The notes beneath the pieces are model-generated. The model was not told the origin of the DNA. It did not search any database and saw only the letters and a list, made by a program, of their open reading frames with translations. Shown here one piece after another: positions 1-10,425 of a DNA stretch of 64,000 nt; positions within the stretch are counted from its first letter, which is position 1; every line of letters starts with the position of its first letter. A program made the translations under genes and the position numbers. This DNA comes from Podocnemis expansa. Its lineage: Eukaryota; Chordata; Testudines; Podocnemididae. The stretch is taken from NCBI GenBank assembly GCA_007922195.1, contig ML681963.1, positions 58,630,584 through 58,694,583 on the forward strand, in the 5' to 3' direction.

Positions 1-164
1 CAGAGATGGCTGACTGCCTTCATCAAGACAGAAATTCCCTCCTCACAGCAGATACCAATGTGAAGAATGATAGGGCCCCAGGTGTCCAAAAAGCTAGGTC
101 TCCACAGGGGAGAAAAATTATAAACAAACCTTTAAAATTTTGCCTAATAAGGTACTTTCAGTCA

Positions 165-236
165 CTGCTTTGACTTGGTTGGACTAGATGACCTATGAGG
201 TCCCTTCCAACCCTGTGGGTTCTATGATTCTATGAT
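165..236 (+). mobile_element. CR1 LINE 3' end (5'-truncated)
   Basis: The stretch reads ttggactagatgacc, then gaggtcccttccaaccct, and ends in two tandem units of a short repeat (tctatgattctatgat). This is the 3' end of a sauropsid CR1 LINE in sense orientation. Known of the family: CR1 copies are usually severely 5'-truncated and end in a short 8-bp microsatellite instead of poly-A. Only the last 70 or so bases are recognisable, so no coding sequence is present. It is one of the signs that the host is a sauropsid. Confidence 0.85.
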
Positions 237-1222
237 GCTGATGTCATGGGACCTTCCAGGGCAGTGAGCACATTGTGTGGTCCTCCAGTGGGGGCAGGAA
301 AAGGCTGCTCTTAATTTCACTGCTGATGCAAGGCTGGACAGTGCCCATCTTGCCCCCTCAGATCAGTTTTGTTTGTGAGAGCATGAAGGAAATGTTTTTG
401 TAGCAGATTGATTTTGTTTTAAAGGCAGCTTTGAGAGCTGCTCAGCAGGTTTGGTTTAGCAGTCCCAATACCAGGGAAGCTGAATGAGTTGGCAGATTGC
501 GTCAGTCAGTGCTATTTATCAATAGGAACATGATGGTGTGGTGCAATGAAGGTTTTATCAACACAGTTTGGCATGGTCACTGACATGAATGGCAAAGTGG
601 AACATATAACTTGCTCCTTTCCCTAGGAGACAATGTCCTTAGTGCTGCTTCCTCTGCTTTGTGGCTAGAAACTGATCCCTGATTATACTGTGTTTGTGAT
701 GTTGGCATTATTTTGATTTCACTGAAGGCTCAGATGACATTCTGTTATCTACAAAGAACAAATTATCTCACTCGTGTTAATCTTTTTTATGATTACAAGA
801 TTATAAATTATTAAACGAAATCTGAAAAGTGTGTTGAGATTTACCCTGAGACTGATGCAAAGAATACTTCCTTTCAGCATCAACGTTAATTAATAAATGC
901 AGTTTTTGCATACCCAGTTGTTAGAGAGATAACAGAGCTGGCAGACAGTCAACAGGGAAGTGCTGTCTCGAGCCAAACAGTCTTGCACTTGACACAATTT
1001 GTATCTTCAGAGAGCGCATTGTCCTTTGATAAAACAGAGGAGTGTTGGGGCATGGGCAATGGGGTGGCACTGACATCATCAGTGTTGCTTTAATGTGAGA
1101 AGTGATTTCAGGTTGCTATGCAGAAAATGGCAGGGTGTCTGTCATATAGCAAATGGCAGCACCCAAAGCCATGACATTTACCACATACGGGGGCGGGGGG
1201 AGGGGGTTTGAGGACAGTGCAG
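237..1222. other. Unique non-coding sequence
   Basis: I see no gene and no recognisable repeat here apart from a short G-rich run at about 1189-1206. Base composition is ordinary AT-rich vertebrate DNA. Confidence 0.5.
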
Positions 1223-1275
1223 AACCTGGGTGAAATCTTGGTCCTACTGAAGTCAATAGCAAAACTCCCATCCCC
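1223..1275. repeat. Short diverged repeat with a 'gaagtcaatagcaaaactccca' type core
   Basis: The core around gaagtcaatagcaaaactcc resembles an old interspersed sauropsid repeat whose two halves form an imperfect inverted repeat around 'actgaagtcaat'. I recognise it from memory of turtle and bird non-coding DNA and cannot name the family. A related-looking fragment lies at 43325-43412. Confidence 0.3.
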
Positions 1276-1549
1276 TTTGAAGGCACCAAGAGGCCATTCA
1301 TTCCCTGTTTAGATGAAAGCACAGGTGGGGTAGGGCGAGAAGACAGGAGAGGAACTGTTGTTGAGGTAGCACATTAGTTTTGTCCTACTCATAGATGAAA
1401 TGAGTTTGAGAGTCTCAGCCTAAGCTCTTGCTTTAATATCACAAAAGCATCATTTTGTTCAGTCCCATTGGCAGCAGTGAATATAACTGATATAGCTAAA
1501 AGAAGAAGCTTGCACAACACATTATCCTAAGGAGGCCACCTTATTCAGG

Positions 1550-1735
1550 CTAAGTCAATGACACTTTGCATTTATGGACATAATCCACCTTCCAGACCTC
1601 AATAGGTAACTAATGAATATGGTCACTGAACATTTTACAGATGGGGAAACTGAGGCACCAAGCATGGAAAGGTCTTACGCAATATTTCATAGCCCTGGGA
1701 ATAGAATTCAGGAGCCATTTTACTAGCTAGATAAA
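1550..1735 (+). repeat. MIR-like SINE fragment
   Basis: The segment cattttacagatggggaaac, followed by tgaggcaccaagcatgg, is the conserved core of the amniote MIR/CORE-SINE. The copy is old and partial. Copies of the same core lie at 21490-21705, 35555-35690, 44600-44728 and 56640-56745 on this strand, and at 10055-10425 and 53838-53925 on the other. Confidence 0.7.
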
Positions 1736-1924
1736 CAACTGATATAGTCTCATTTTCCTCGTGGAATAATGCCTGGTGGCCAGGAGCGCTGCTGTTTTGA
1801 AGTGAAGATTTTGATTCTAGGGACACTTAACCTTTCGGGTTGTGACCATCACACAGACAAAGAGAAACACAAGGAACATATCCCCTCAAGTGGTGATAGC
1901 TTGATTTTTTTATTTGTATTTATA

Positions 1925-2246
1925 GGCTATGTCCACACATACATCATTATTTCGAAATAACCCATTTCGAAATGAGTTATTTTGAAATAAAGTCCTTATT
2001 TTGAAATAAGTTAATTCAAATTAACAGTTTGTTAATTCGAATTAAGGGAAAGCCTGCTTTCGAACTAGCCATTGTTTCGAAATGGTTATTTTGAAACAAG
2101 GCCGTTCAGACATGTTTGAAACAATGGCTATTTTGAATAGATGTGAGGTTTAACGGTTTTGAAATAATGGTGCGTTGTGTGGACATGCCACTTATTTCGA
2201 AACAACCTCTGTTGTTTCAAAATAAGAAGCCTGTGTGGACATACCC
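1925..2246. mobile_element. Foldback MITE, TTATTTCGAAATAA family, copy 1
   Basis: A 322-bp non-autonomous DNA element. Its ends are inverted repeats: GGCTATGTCCACACA on the left, and the complement of the right end reads GGGTATGTCCACACA. The flanking trinucleotide ATA is present on both sides (1922-1924 and 2247-2249), which I read as a 3-bp target-site duplication. The inside is dominated by short palindromes (ttatttcgaaataa, ttaattcgaattaa) instead of coding sequence. The motif ttaattcaaattaacagttt, followed by gttaattcgaattaaggg, is shared with copies 2 and 4. The superfamily cannot be fixed by eye. A 3-bp duplication is found in PIF/Harbinger and CACTA elements, but the targets here are not the usual TWA. 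Confidence 0.8.
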
Positions 2247-2309
2247 ATAGTCCCTGAATCCAGGGTGTGAGATGTTGCACCTCACATATACCCTTATGGT
2301 GTCATCTGT

Positions 2310-2714
2310 GGCTATGTTCACACACAGGGGGTTATTTCGATACAAGTTGTTTCGATACAAGTTGTATCGAAATAATGCCTTATTTCAAAATCAGTTAATT
2401 TGAATTAACAGTTTGTTAATTTGCATTAAGGAAAAAAGCAGGAATCGAAATAGCAGGTTCAGACAATAGTTATTTCGAAACGAGTCACTGTTGTTTTGAA
2501 ACAACATGTTCAGACGGCATTGTTTCAAAACAATTGTTTCAAAACAATGTTGTTTCATCCCAACATGGGGTTTAAGTTGTTTCGAAACAACACCGTTGTT
2601 TCGAAACAATGGAACCCGTTGTTTCGAAACAACGGTGCGTCGTGTGATCATGGCCTTTCTTATTTCAAAACAACCTCTGTTGTTTCAAAATAAGACTGCT
2701 GTGTGAACACACCC
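2310..2714. mobile_element. Foldback MITE, TTATTTCGAAATAA family, copy 2
   Basis: A 405-bp element only 63 bp downstream of copy 1. The left end is GGCTATGTTCACACAC and the complement of the right end is GGGTGTGTTCACAC. The flanking TGT occurs on both sides (2307-2309, 2715-2717). Inside, the 16-bp perfect palindrome GTTGTTTCGAAACAAC (2576-2591) and near copies at about 2595-2633 repeat in tandem, so single strands would fold strongly. The apparent open frames across it on both strands come from these repeats and are not genes. Confidence 0.8.
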
Positions 2715-2719
2715 TGTGT

Positions 2720-4209
2720 CTCATTCATGTTCACCCTTACAGTATAACTGTCTATGGTCTGATGTAAACTATGTCCTGTAAAGTGTTTTTTCAGTACTCA
2801 TGATACACTGAATATTACTGTTATGGTAGAATGTTCCCTGCAGTGTCATGTATATGTACAGGTATGAAACTCTGTGACGTCATGTTCCCAAATGTGTGTC
2901 TCACATGGCTTGAATAGATGCACACAAATACAAAGCTGTTTTTCCACACTCAGTGGAAGCATGCATACAGGAACAATGGACTGACCTAAGAATTTGTGAA
3001 CACTTTGGTTCACGTGGAAGGAATCATGCCCACTTATGAACATGGTCAATCACTTGCCCCCAGGGAGGGCCAGGGAAACTTGTTAAAAGCTGAGGTGTCT
3101 TGGTCTTGGGGGCGTTCCCCTGGTATCCGTCATCTAAGCAACACCAAGGACTGAGAATCTACCCACAGGGAAGGGGGAAGAGAGGGAGTCTCGTTGCAAG
3201 ACATGTCATAGTCAGCTTATGCAGCAAGCTGAATACTGATTGTAACGCTAATTTTAGCTTGGAATAAGAGTTATCTTTTATCTGACTGTGACTAAGTCCT
3301 TGACTTAAAAAACTTCTGATTTATATTATTCTGACTTAGAATAATTTAAAATCGTGCTGTAGTCAAACTTATTTATTTTATCTAAAGCAATGCTTGCAGA
3401 GTGAGTGTGTGCAGAGACCTCACTTGGAGTCAGAGAGCTGGTGGATTAATTGATGGACAAGCGTAAATGAGTTTGCAAAGTACAATCTATAGCACTCAAG
3501 CCTGCAGAAGTGCAGTTCTCTGGGTTGCATTTAGAACTGGGGATGTTTTCGGGGGCTCTATTCCTTGAACAGCTGGCTAGAAGCACTCCTGTTCTAGGTC
3601 AGGGACCAATTACAGACAGGAGGCTGGGCATGAAGTGATCCATGAGTGGGTGGTTCATACAGCAAAGCGGAGAAGTTGAACTGGGATGACACAGCTACAC
3701 ACCAGTGCAGATTGAAGGGCGGGGACATCACACACAAAATGTAATTTTTTTCGGAAGTTAAATCTCAGACTAACCTGATTACTCCTTCTCATGCCACAGT
3801 AACCACTGTCCTGTGCAGTGCTGTGTGGAGAATGATAGCTAAGCACTTTCTTTCCCTACCACAATACATTAGTTTCTAGATGAAATCAAAACAAGCTATT
3901 CAACTCCAGATAAATGTGCTGCACATCACATCTAGATATATCTGGAGTGTAAAACAGATGGAATTTGCTCCAGTGTTTGGCTCTCATTTTGTCACCTTAG
4001 ATGATGCAAAAAGGTGAAATTATGCAGCAAATCTCCAATCCAATGCCCCACTTTATTCAGGAAAGCACTGCTGGCAACAGTTAGACAGCTGCTAGCCATG
4101 AGATCCCAATACTGGGTTATGGTGTGCATTTGGAGACCTTACTGGGGAGCAGCTAGAATATTCAGCTGCTTCTCCTCCAAATGAAGCAAAATAATAGAAA
4201 ATGAGTACC
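2720..4209. other. Unassigned sequence, possible old LTR-like repeat in the first 900 bp
   Basis: No gene is visible. The segment from about 2730 to 3620 has the feel of an old interspersed element (poly-purine stretch at 3165-3190, and a repeat-like block around 3345-3385), but I could not find matching ends or a target duplication, so I do not call it. The rest is plain AT-rich sequence. Confidence 0.3.
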
Positions 4210-4217
4210 ATCTAGGT

Positions 4218-4425
4218 CAGTGGTTCCCACCCTTTCCTCTACTGTAGCACACCTTGATACCTTTAATTATTTTGAGGCACCCCACCATGTAGTAGCCAAA
4301 TGAACTCATGAATATTCATGAGCCAATCCAGCACTCTTGAGTAGTTTTCCAAAAAATGACATGGCACACCTGCTCAGGCCTGAGGGCAAACCTGTGTGCC
4401 ATGCCACACTGGCTGGGAAACACTG
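4218..4425. mobile_element. hAT-type non-autonomous transposon (208 bp)
   Basis: The element starts cagtggttcccaccc and ends ggctgggaaacactg, an imperfect terminal inverted repeat of the CAGTGGTTCYCAACC hAT type. The flanking octamers are atctaggt (4210-4217) and atctatgt (4426-4433), matching at 7 of 8 positions, as expected for the 8-bp hAT target duplication. There is no coding capacity. Confidence 0.88.
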
Positions 4426-4433
4426 ATCTATGT

Positions 4434-5014
4434 GCTTATATCTGGTTATACTGGTGAGAAGAAAACGCTGAGAAAGAGCCTCTCATTCTGCTCCAGTCAC
4501 GTTGAGCAATGCTAAAATGTCCTCAGAAGAAGAGAAAATGGAATAAGTGTTTTTAAATTCATGTTACAAAACATTTACTTGAATGTTCAAATGGCAGAGG
4601 AAGATTAGTACTGGTCTGGACATAGTGGAGGTTGGAGAGACCGAAGAGAAAATTCAGAAGTCAAGACAAAATATAACTCAGGCTTGAACAAAGGCCTTTT
4701 CTATCAGCAGGAAGGGCACATTCAGATATTAGCAGGATTAATGAGGAAAAGAAATGGTCCTCTGCTCTGAATGTGGGACTTTGAAGCCCCATTTCCCAAA
4801 TAATTACAATGGCCCACAATCCTATTGCACAAAAGCCACAGACATGGTTGAATAAAATGAAGAACAAACTGTGAACTAAATCCTGCTGGCCATACCTGCA
4901 CAAACAACACATGGAAGTCAAGAGTCCAGTGAAGCAAAGACAACAAGCTGGGATGGAAAAGGTGAACAGCATGTGTTAACATAAATATCAATATTTACTC
5001 TGTGATTTGTTTCA
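4434..5014. other. Unique non-coding sequence
   Basis: No gene or repeat recognised. The longer minus-strand open frames here (4661-4991) have no recognisable domain, no splice context and no homologous look. Confidence 0.45.
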
Positions 5015-5061
5015 TTTTCTTTTCTTTTCTTTTCTTTTCTTTTCTTTTCTTTTCTTTTCTT
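5015..5061 (+). repeat. (TTTTC)n microsatellite
   Basis: About nine tandem TTTTC units with almost no interruption. Such a tract is expected to vary in length between individuals. Confidence 0.97.
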
Positions 5062-6313
5062 AAATGAGACTGGTCATCTACTGAGTCAGTGCCAGGACCC
5101 TCAACATCCCTTCTGCACATTCTTTGTTTTATGACTGGAAACCTCTCAAAAGAAAGAGTTAATTCGCTTTGTGTATTAAATATTTACATAAAAATGTTCA
5201 GGAAGGTGTGTGTAAATTATAAATAATGTAAGGCAGGACTGGTCTCGGTTAGAGCTAAGAGACCCAAATTGTATCATCATAATACATTATTCACATATAA
5301 TGCATCTATTCTCCTCCATTAGTGCTACTAGAAAAAGCCCCCGAGTGCTTAACTTGAATTTGGAAGAGTGTAATAAATGTGAGATAAACAAATAACAGTG
5401 GGGAATGCATCTGTAGTTAAACAAGTGTAAATTACAGCTCAGCCTAATTCCTCCAAACTGCACCTAGGACAAACATGTCATGTTTTCCAGAAACAAGAGA
5501 TCAGCCACAAATAGCAAAAGAAGATGCAATAAATCCAAATTATCTGAATTAATTCACCTAAAAAGAGCTTTCCATGGCGAATGGCATCCTGCCGAACATT
5601 CACAGGCACAAAGTTACATTTAAATAACATTACAGTTGTGACAGAAACTGACAAATGCAGAAAATGCAAAGTTAAAGCCGACACTTGGTCCTAATTCAGA
5701 GAAAAAGTATGTATAGGAAGCTGGCTGAAATGAGAACAAAGATGTTACACATGCAGTTCCTTGCTTCTGCTGGCATAAGCCACAGTCCCAATATCATGTA
5801 TACTGATTTTAAATAGATGATATATAAAAACATAGGCGGTTCGCTTAATGCAAATATGCATGCACACGTGTGCATAAATACCATAAGTGGCTTGAGCATA
5901 CAGATATTTACTTATCAATTGGATTGATTTGGTTTCATTTAGCAGATGGTCTTGTCACCATACTTTGGTAGCACAAACTCCAACAACAATAAAAAGAACC
6001 AGAGTACATCAGTAAAATCAATGTTAACTTGCACAGTCAAAACATCACCCATGCACGGCACACCTTTGCTTAAGGTTTGTTTCTGTTTGGTCACAGGCTT
6101 GTAGAACTCTTCTAACATGTCTCTTTATGCAGGTTTTTTCCAGCATGATGTTGCAACAAAATCTGAGAAAGGCATCATAAGTTCACATAGCAGGCTCAAT
6201 TCCAGCTTTTCATGTCTTGCACTGTGTTCCCTGCCTTTCAGGCAGCTAGGAATTCAGTCCTCTTTAAAACTATTTGACTTCCTCATTGCTCCCAGTGACA
6301 AGTCTGGGCTTAC
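5062..6313. other. Unique AT-rich non-coding sequence
   Basis: No gene or repeat recognised apart from the candidate exon that follows. There are several short AT-rich stretches but no transposon ends that I can pair. Confidence 0.45.
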
Positions 6314-6437
6314 CTTTTCACATGAGATTTTCAAAGCATGTTCTAATAGAAACTGCTCTTTTAAATCTGGGGAAGAACAAGCTGCAATCTTCTGGTGCCC
6401 ATTTTGCTGGTGCATTCTGAACCTCTCTTCCTTCCAG
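6314..6437 (-). other. Low-confidence candidate exon
   Basis: On the minus strand an open frame of about 41 codons is followed at once by GAAAAG|GTAAGC, a good match to a vertebrate splice donor (boundary 6314/6313). It is preceded by ...TTCATTAG at 6438-6445, a usable AG acceptor but with a weak pyrimidine tract. The reading frame is open through both borders. The peptide contains CSSPDLKEQFLLEHALKISC, which I do not recognise. No neighbouring exon is visible. It could equally be chance: an open frame of this length is common, and the acceptor is poor. Confidence 0.12.
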
Positions 6438-6739
6438 CTAATGAACATTAACTTCTTTAATGTGCTATTCTGGCTCTCTCCTTTCTTTATTCAGAAGGGG
6501 TGACACATCCTCACATATAGAAGCTCATTTAAGCCAATGGGCTAGCCACAACTTTTAAAGCATTGACTACATAGCAATTTGTAGAGGTTGAGTGCAAACC
6601 CCAGTAGCTCAAATCTGTTGACATGCACCAGGGTGCTTGCTTCCAAATGCTGCATAGAGATACGCTTGTAGTCAAGCTTTTCCAAAGTTGCGGAATTTTG
6701 GATGCCTCTCTTATTGGTGCCCATTGTGAGAGATGTTAA

Positions 6740-6890
6740 AAAGAACCTAAATTTTCAAAAGAGGGTTGAACATCTGCCCTCTGAAAAATAGATCCTATTA
6801 AGGTGTCCCAGTGGTGGGCTCCCAGAAATGGAGATACCCCAAATCACTATCATGTTAGAAAGTCTTGGCCAGGTTACTTGTGTGAGCAGC
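6740..6890. repeat. Diverged interspersed repeat, unassigned
   Basis: The phrases ctattaaggtgtcccagtgg, cccagaaatggagatacccc and aaagtcttggccag in that order resemble an old amniote repeat that also appears to contribute the fragment cttctgaaaatctttagccc at about 15217. I cannot name the family. Confidence 0.35.
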
Positions 6891-7131
6891 ATTGGATCCC
6901 CATATTTTGGATGTGTTTCTTGCTCAGTTGCAGACTTTAAACTGAAACTGCTTCAGTGTTACACAAATTCAAAAGCAGAACTTTGTTCAGATGAATTCCT
7001 CTTATTCTCAATCATCTTAAAAAAGTAGGATTTCTTTCCAAACAAACAGAGGTGGTTGGAACATTTTCAACTAAACCTTTTTCACCAAAAAGTTCTGTTT
7101 AATTGAAGTAAAAAAGTTTCATGGAAACATA

Positions 7132-7449
7132 TTGGATTTCTACAAAGGTTTAAACAGTAAGGTTTATGAGATCCAGGAGAAACTCTCAAGTCAGACACAG
7201 AAAGGCTCAGATAGAAAACCTGACCTTTTTGATCTGAAAATTGATGTTCTGACACAACTCTGTCAAAAAAGTAACATACATAAAGTAGGAGAGCACTTTA
7301 GTCTCCCTGGACACTCTGTAGCAGATATGAAAGTTGCCATGCTTCAACAAAAGAACTTCAAAAACAGACTTCAGCATGAAACTGCAGAGCTGGAACTCAC
7401 ATGCAAACTTGACACAATCAGACTGGGTCTGAAAAGAAACTTGGAATGA
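7132..7449 (+). pseudogene. Penelope-like element ORF, C-terminal remnant (subfamily A)
   Basis: A 105-codon open frame whose second half is the C-terminal part of a Penelope-like element (PLE) protein. It contains the GEHFSLPGHSVADMKVA block and the following LQQKNFKNRLQHETAELEL stretch. In PLEs this follows the GIY-YIG endonuclease, and the Glu in GEHF is a conserved GIY-YIG position. The GIY-YIG core upstream is not recognisable, so the copy is truncated or scrambled before about residue 45. The frame closes with ttg gaa tga ttt tct cat tac. The TGA appears to replace a TGG or GGA codon, because reading through it gives FSHY, which also ends the copies at 25.9 kb and 42.4 kb. No host function is expected. 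Certain as a PLE relative, less certain in its exact 5' limit. Confidence 0.8.
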
Positions 7450-7484
7450 TTTTCTCATTACAAAAAATAATTATCTCCGTTCAG

Positions 7485-7652
7485 AGGGGTAGCCATGTTA
7501 GTTTGTATATAGCAAAAACAATGAAAGTCCTGTGGCACCTTAAAGACTAACAAATTTCTTTAGGCATAAGCTTTTGTGCACCTGATGAAGTGGGCTGCAG
7601 TCCACAAGAGCTTATGCCAAAGAAATTTGTAGTCTTTAAGGTGCCACAGAAA
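7485..7652. mobile_element. PLE hairpin tail (subfamily A)
   Basis: An imperfect inverted repeat. The first half (gaggggtagccatgttag ... gtcctgtggcaccttaaaga ... ggcataagctttt) is the complement of the second (tgatgaagtgggctgcag ... gagcttatgcc ... gtctttaaggtgccaca). It starts 36 bp after the PLE open frame at 7132-7449, so it is probably the 3' tail of that copy or a second insertion beside it. The subfamily A tail differs from the 25.2-26.2 kb type in having 'gcttatgcc' and 'aaggtgccaca'. Confidence 0.75.
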
Positions 7653-9300
7653 TTTGACATGTCTGTTTTGCAAAAACATCTGAAAGCTTTTATTCCAACG
7701 CAGAACAAAAATGAATTCTGAAGCCTTGCAAGTTCTCTCCAGGCACCTCTCTGAACAAGAAAGCCAGGTTCAGGAGTGAGACTGAAAGCATCAGCCTCCT
7801 AGCTAAGAATGACTGTGCCTGTAACACCACAAGCTACAGTGTGAGGTAGAGACAATAAGACCTTAACTGCTTTTTGATGTGTTTTTCCATACACACTGCT
7901 GTACATAATGTGTTAGAAAGCAGCATAGCCTCTCTTAACCCTGGCCAAGGCAAAAATAAAGCTGCATGGAGACAAAAAACAAAATGGATTAAATCGAGCT
8001 ACAAAAATATTTAAACAATTCCTGAGCACTTTAAAGCTGCCAAACTTATTAATTAGCAGAGAAAGAATTGCATTAAATATTACACAAATAAATATCTCAT
8101 TCTCAGCAGACCCCCTTTATATGAGTCACATGCACAGCAAGCCAGCAACATGCAACAAGGTGCCTGTTAGAAAGAGCTTCTCTATTCAGCAAGGATGCAT
8201 CAGTTCCTTTGCTTTTAGAGCCATAAATGGAAAGGCATGGAGACCTTTGGCCCCACAGTGTGGAAGAGGCAAACCCCGGTAGCGGTTGAACTGGGAGACC
8301 TGGACCTAGCATCACTTCTCCATACTCTTCCCCTCAGTCTAAGAGCTGAAAAACAGCAATGGCAGGGGTATTTTTAGGACCAGAAGACTAGGCAAAAACA
8401 AAGCAGGGCCTTTTATACTGGCAGAATAAAGGAGTAAAATTTAGTGGAGGGGATCATGGAAAATCCTTTACAAAGTATCACATTTCTAGAGCTAACTCAG
8501 AGGCAATTTTGTATTGCAAGCCTCCTGCATGTCCAAGAGGGTTAGCCCCACTGCTCTCCCAGTTTCCTTCTCACTAAAGACATTAGATGTCTGGATATAG
8601 TTTGATCTAGGATTCTTCTTCCTGAGGCCAGCAGAACATTATCAGCTCCCGCTCACTGAGGATTTAGTGGTGATTTATGAGTTGCTACTTGCTTTGGATT
8701 GGAACATGACCATGTTTGATAAGAATTACCTGAATTCTGGAGCTAATTTTGCCTGGTATTTCCTTGTGCTTTGAGTCACTCAAATTCCTTTCACACTGGA
8801 TTCTGATGAAGAACAGGTACCGTATTGTTTCAATTTTTCGAGCCAGTGTTTTCTTTTTTTATATTTTTCCTGACACAAAATAAATTTAAACCACTCTGCT
8901 ATCTAGAGGCCTAAAGTATAGATTTAGTTGCAGTTAACAGCAACCTGCCATCACCAGACCATGCTAAAACAATATGAGTCAACTAACTTTGAGAATGGAG
9001 CCCACCAACCATAAAAACACACTTATTGCTAAACAGTTCTGGTAGCTTGAGTAACAGATGCTCTGATAAGTGAACCAAAAGTAGCCTCTCTGTACAGTAA
9101 ATTCCAGGCATGCTAATAAATTCAGTGATTTAATGAGATGACCTCCACCCATACTAGCAAATGCTTCTCACCTCTCATAAATCCCCAGTTCAACTGCCTG
9201 CTAGAAAGCATGTTGAGCCAATGGTAGGTGATCTTTGCAAATTTGGAATTAGCTCTCAGTGCCCCTTCTTTGCCACCATCCTCAATTCCTTTCACACACC
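7653..9300. other. Unique non-coding sequence
   Basis: No gene or paired transposon ends recognised. Open frames here are short and without domains. Confidence 0.45.
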
Positions 9301-9308
9301 ACCTAATG

Positions 9309-9508
9309 CAGGGGTCTCAAACACATGGCCACATGTGGCCCCTAAAGCACTTTTCTGGTGCCTGCAATGAGGCAATCATTACCAATATTTGCAATATCAT
9401 TGTATGGAAAGGTTTCAGTGGTGTGGCCCTCGGGCTATCGTACTAACCCTCATATGGCCTTCTATTAGTCCTCGTGGCCCTTGTGGTGATTTGAGTTTGA
9501 GACCCCTG
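9309..9508. mobile_element. hAT-type non-autonomous transposon (200 bp)
   Basis: Perfect 14-bp terminal inverted repeats, caggggtctcaaac and gtttgagacccctg. The flanking octamers are acctaatg (9301-9308) and acctaacg (9509-9516), 7 of 8 identical. The difference lies at TG/CG, as CpG decay would give. No coding capacity. Confidence 0.92.
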
Positions 9509-10054
9509 ACCTAACGTCTCGCCTCTTCTGTCAAGATGAAACACCATCTTCATGTGTGACACCAGAGGTACTTTCTACCCAGTTGGTGATACCAATGTGC
9601 ATCTTCTGAGCTGGAGCTAATTGTGATCATTGCATCTGTTAATTTAGAAAGAATGTGAAACATGCTGCTTATGGGCAGAGCTGTTCTGCACAGGTATCAG
9701 CCCAACTAGCAAGCAGACAGGATGCAGGAAAGTTAACGACACATTGCAGCTTCTACTGCCAAATGTGAGAAAGTTTCCTACTGCAATATGGATTTGTTGG
9801 AAGTAGTGAGTTGAACATCCAACCTGCAAAATTAGTATGCGTGGCACTAGCAAAGAACAAATGGGATGTCACACAGACTGAACAATTGTGCACCAAGAGG
9901 AAGAAACTCTGCTGCTTGAGGCCAGCTTCTTGATTTGCCATAGCATAAAGACCTGAAAAAGAAACCCACTAGGTGCAACTCTGACACTTTCAGCAAGTTG
10001 TGGAGAAGGGCTTTTAGGGCAGCAGCATTACTGAGTGATTACAAGAATACACAG

Positions 10055-10425
10055 AGTCAGGAAACATAGGTTATATTCCTGTCTGTGTCACTGACTCACT
10101 GTGTGGCCTTGAGTTAAAGCTACTACTGTGCCTCATTTTCCAGCGGGGTAGCCCTGTTAGTCTACAGCAAAAACAACAAGAGTCCTGATGCATCTTAAAG
10201 GCTGGTAAATTTCTTTGGGCATAAGCTTTCATGGGCTCCAACCCACTTCGTCAGATGCAACATCTGATGAAGTAGGCTGGAACTCGTGAAAGCTTATGCC
10301 TGAAGAAATCTGTCAACCTTTAAGGTTCCACAGGACTCTCACTTTTACTGTGCCTCAGGTATTTTTACCTGTAAAATGGGGATAAAGATGTCCAAGTGTA
10401 TAAAGTGCTTATGAGGCTCTCAGAT
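10055..10425 (-). repeat. MIR-like SINE, split by a PLE hairpin
   Basis: The parts before 10135 (cactgactcactgtgtggcc, then ttgagttaaagc) and after 10347 (ctgtgcctcaggtattttta, then cctgtaaaatggggataaag) are adjacent pieces of one antisense MIR-like SINE. The element at 10136-10346 lies between them with the host sequence actgtgcctca duplicated at each junction. Confidence 0.8.
10136..10346. mobile_element. PLE hairpin tail inserted in a MIR (211 bp)
   Basis: The left arm (ccagcggggtagccctgtta ... gagtcctgatgcatcttaaa ... ggcataagctttcatgggc) is complementary to the right arm (catctgatgaagtaggctgg ... gtgaaagcttatgcc ... cctttaaggttccacagga). The 11-bp sequence actgtgcctca flanks both sides (10125-10135, 10347-10357). 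This shows that the hairpin entered as one unit and that the target was duplicated, as in target-primed insertion. Subfamily A by its tail. It has no protein-coding part. Confidence 0.9.

Noticed and set aside
2570..2650. Evenly spaced short palindromes looking like a CRISPR array
   Set aside because: The spacing is irregular, the units are themselves the bulk of a transposon with terminal repeats and a 3-bp duplication, and the DNA is vertebrate.
2391..2706. Open frames on both strands (65-86 codons)
   Set aside because: They run through a chain of TTTCGAAA palindromes inside a foldback MITE; a palindrome open in one frame is also open on the other strand.
2720..3650. Full LTR retrotransposon
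   Set aside because: No paired ends, no target duplication and no coding motif could be found; left as unassigned.
6117..6503. 128-codon plus-strand frame
   Set aside because: No recognised domain; overlaps the minus-strand exon candidate, for which the splice donor is the better evidence, though weak too.
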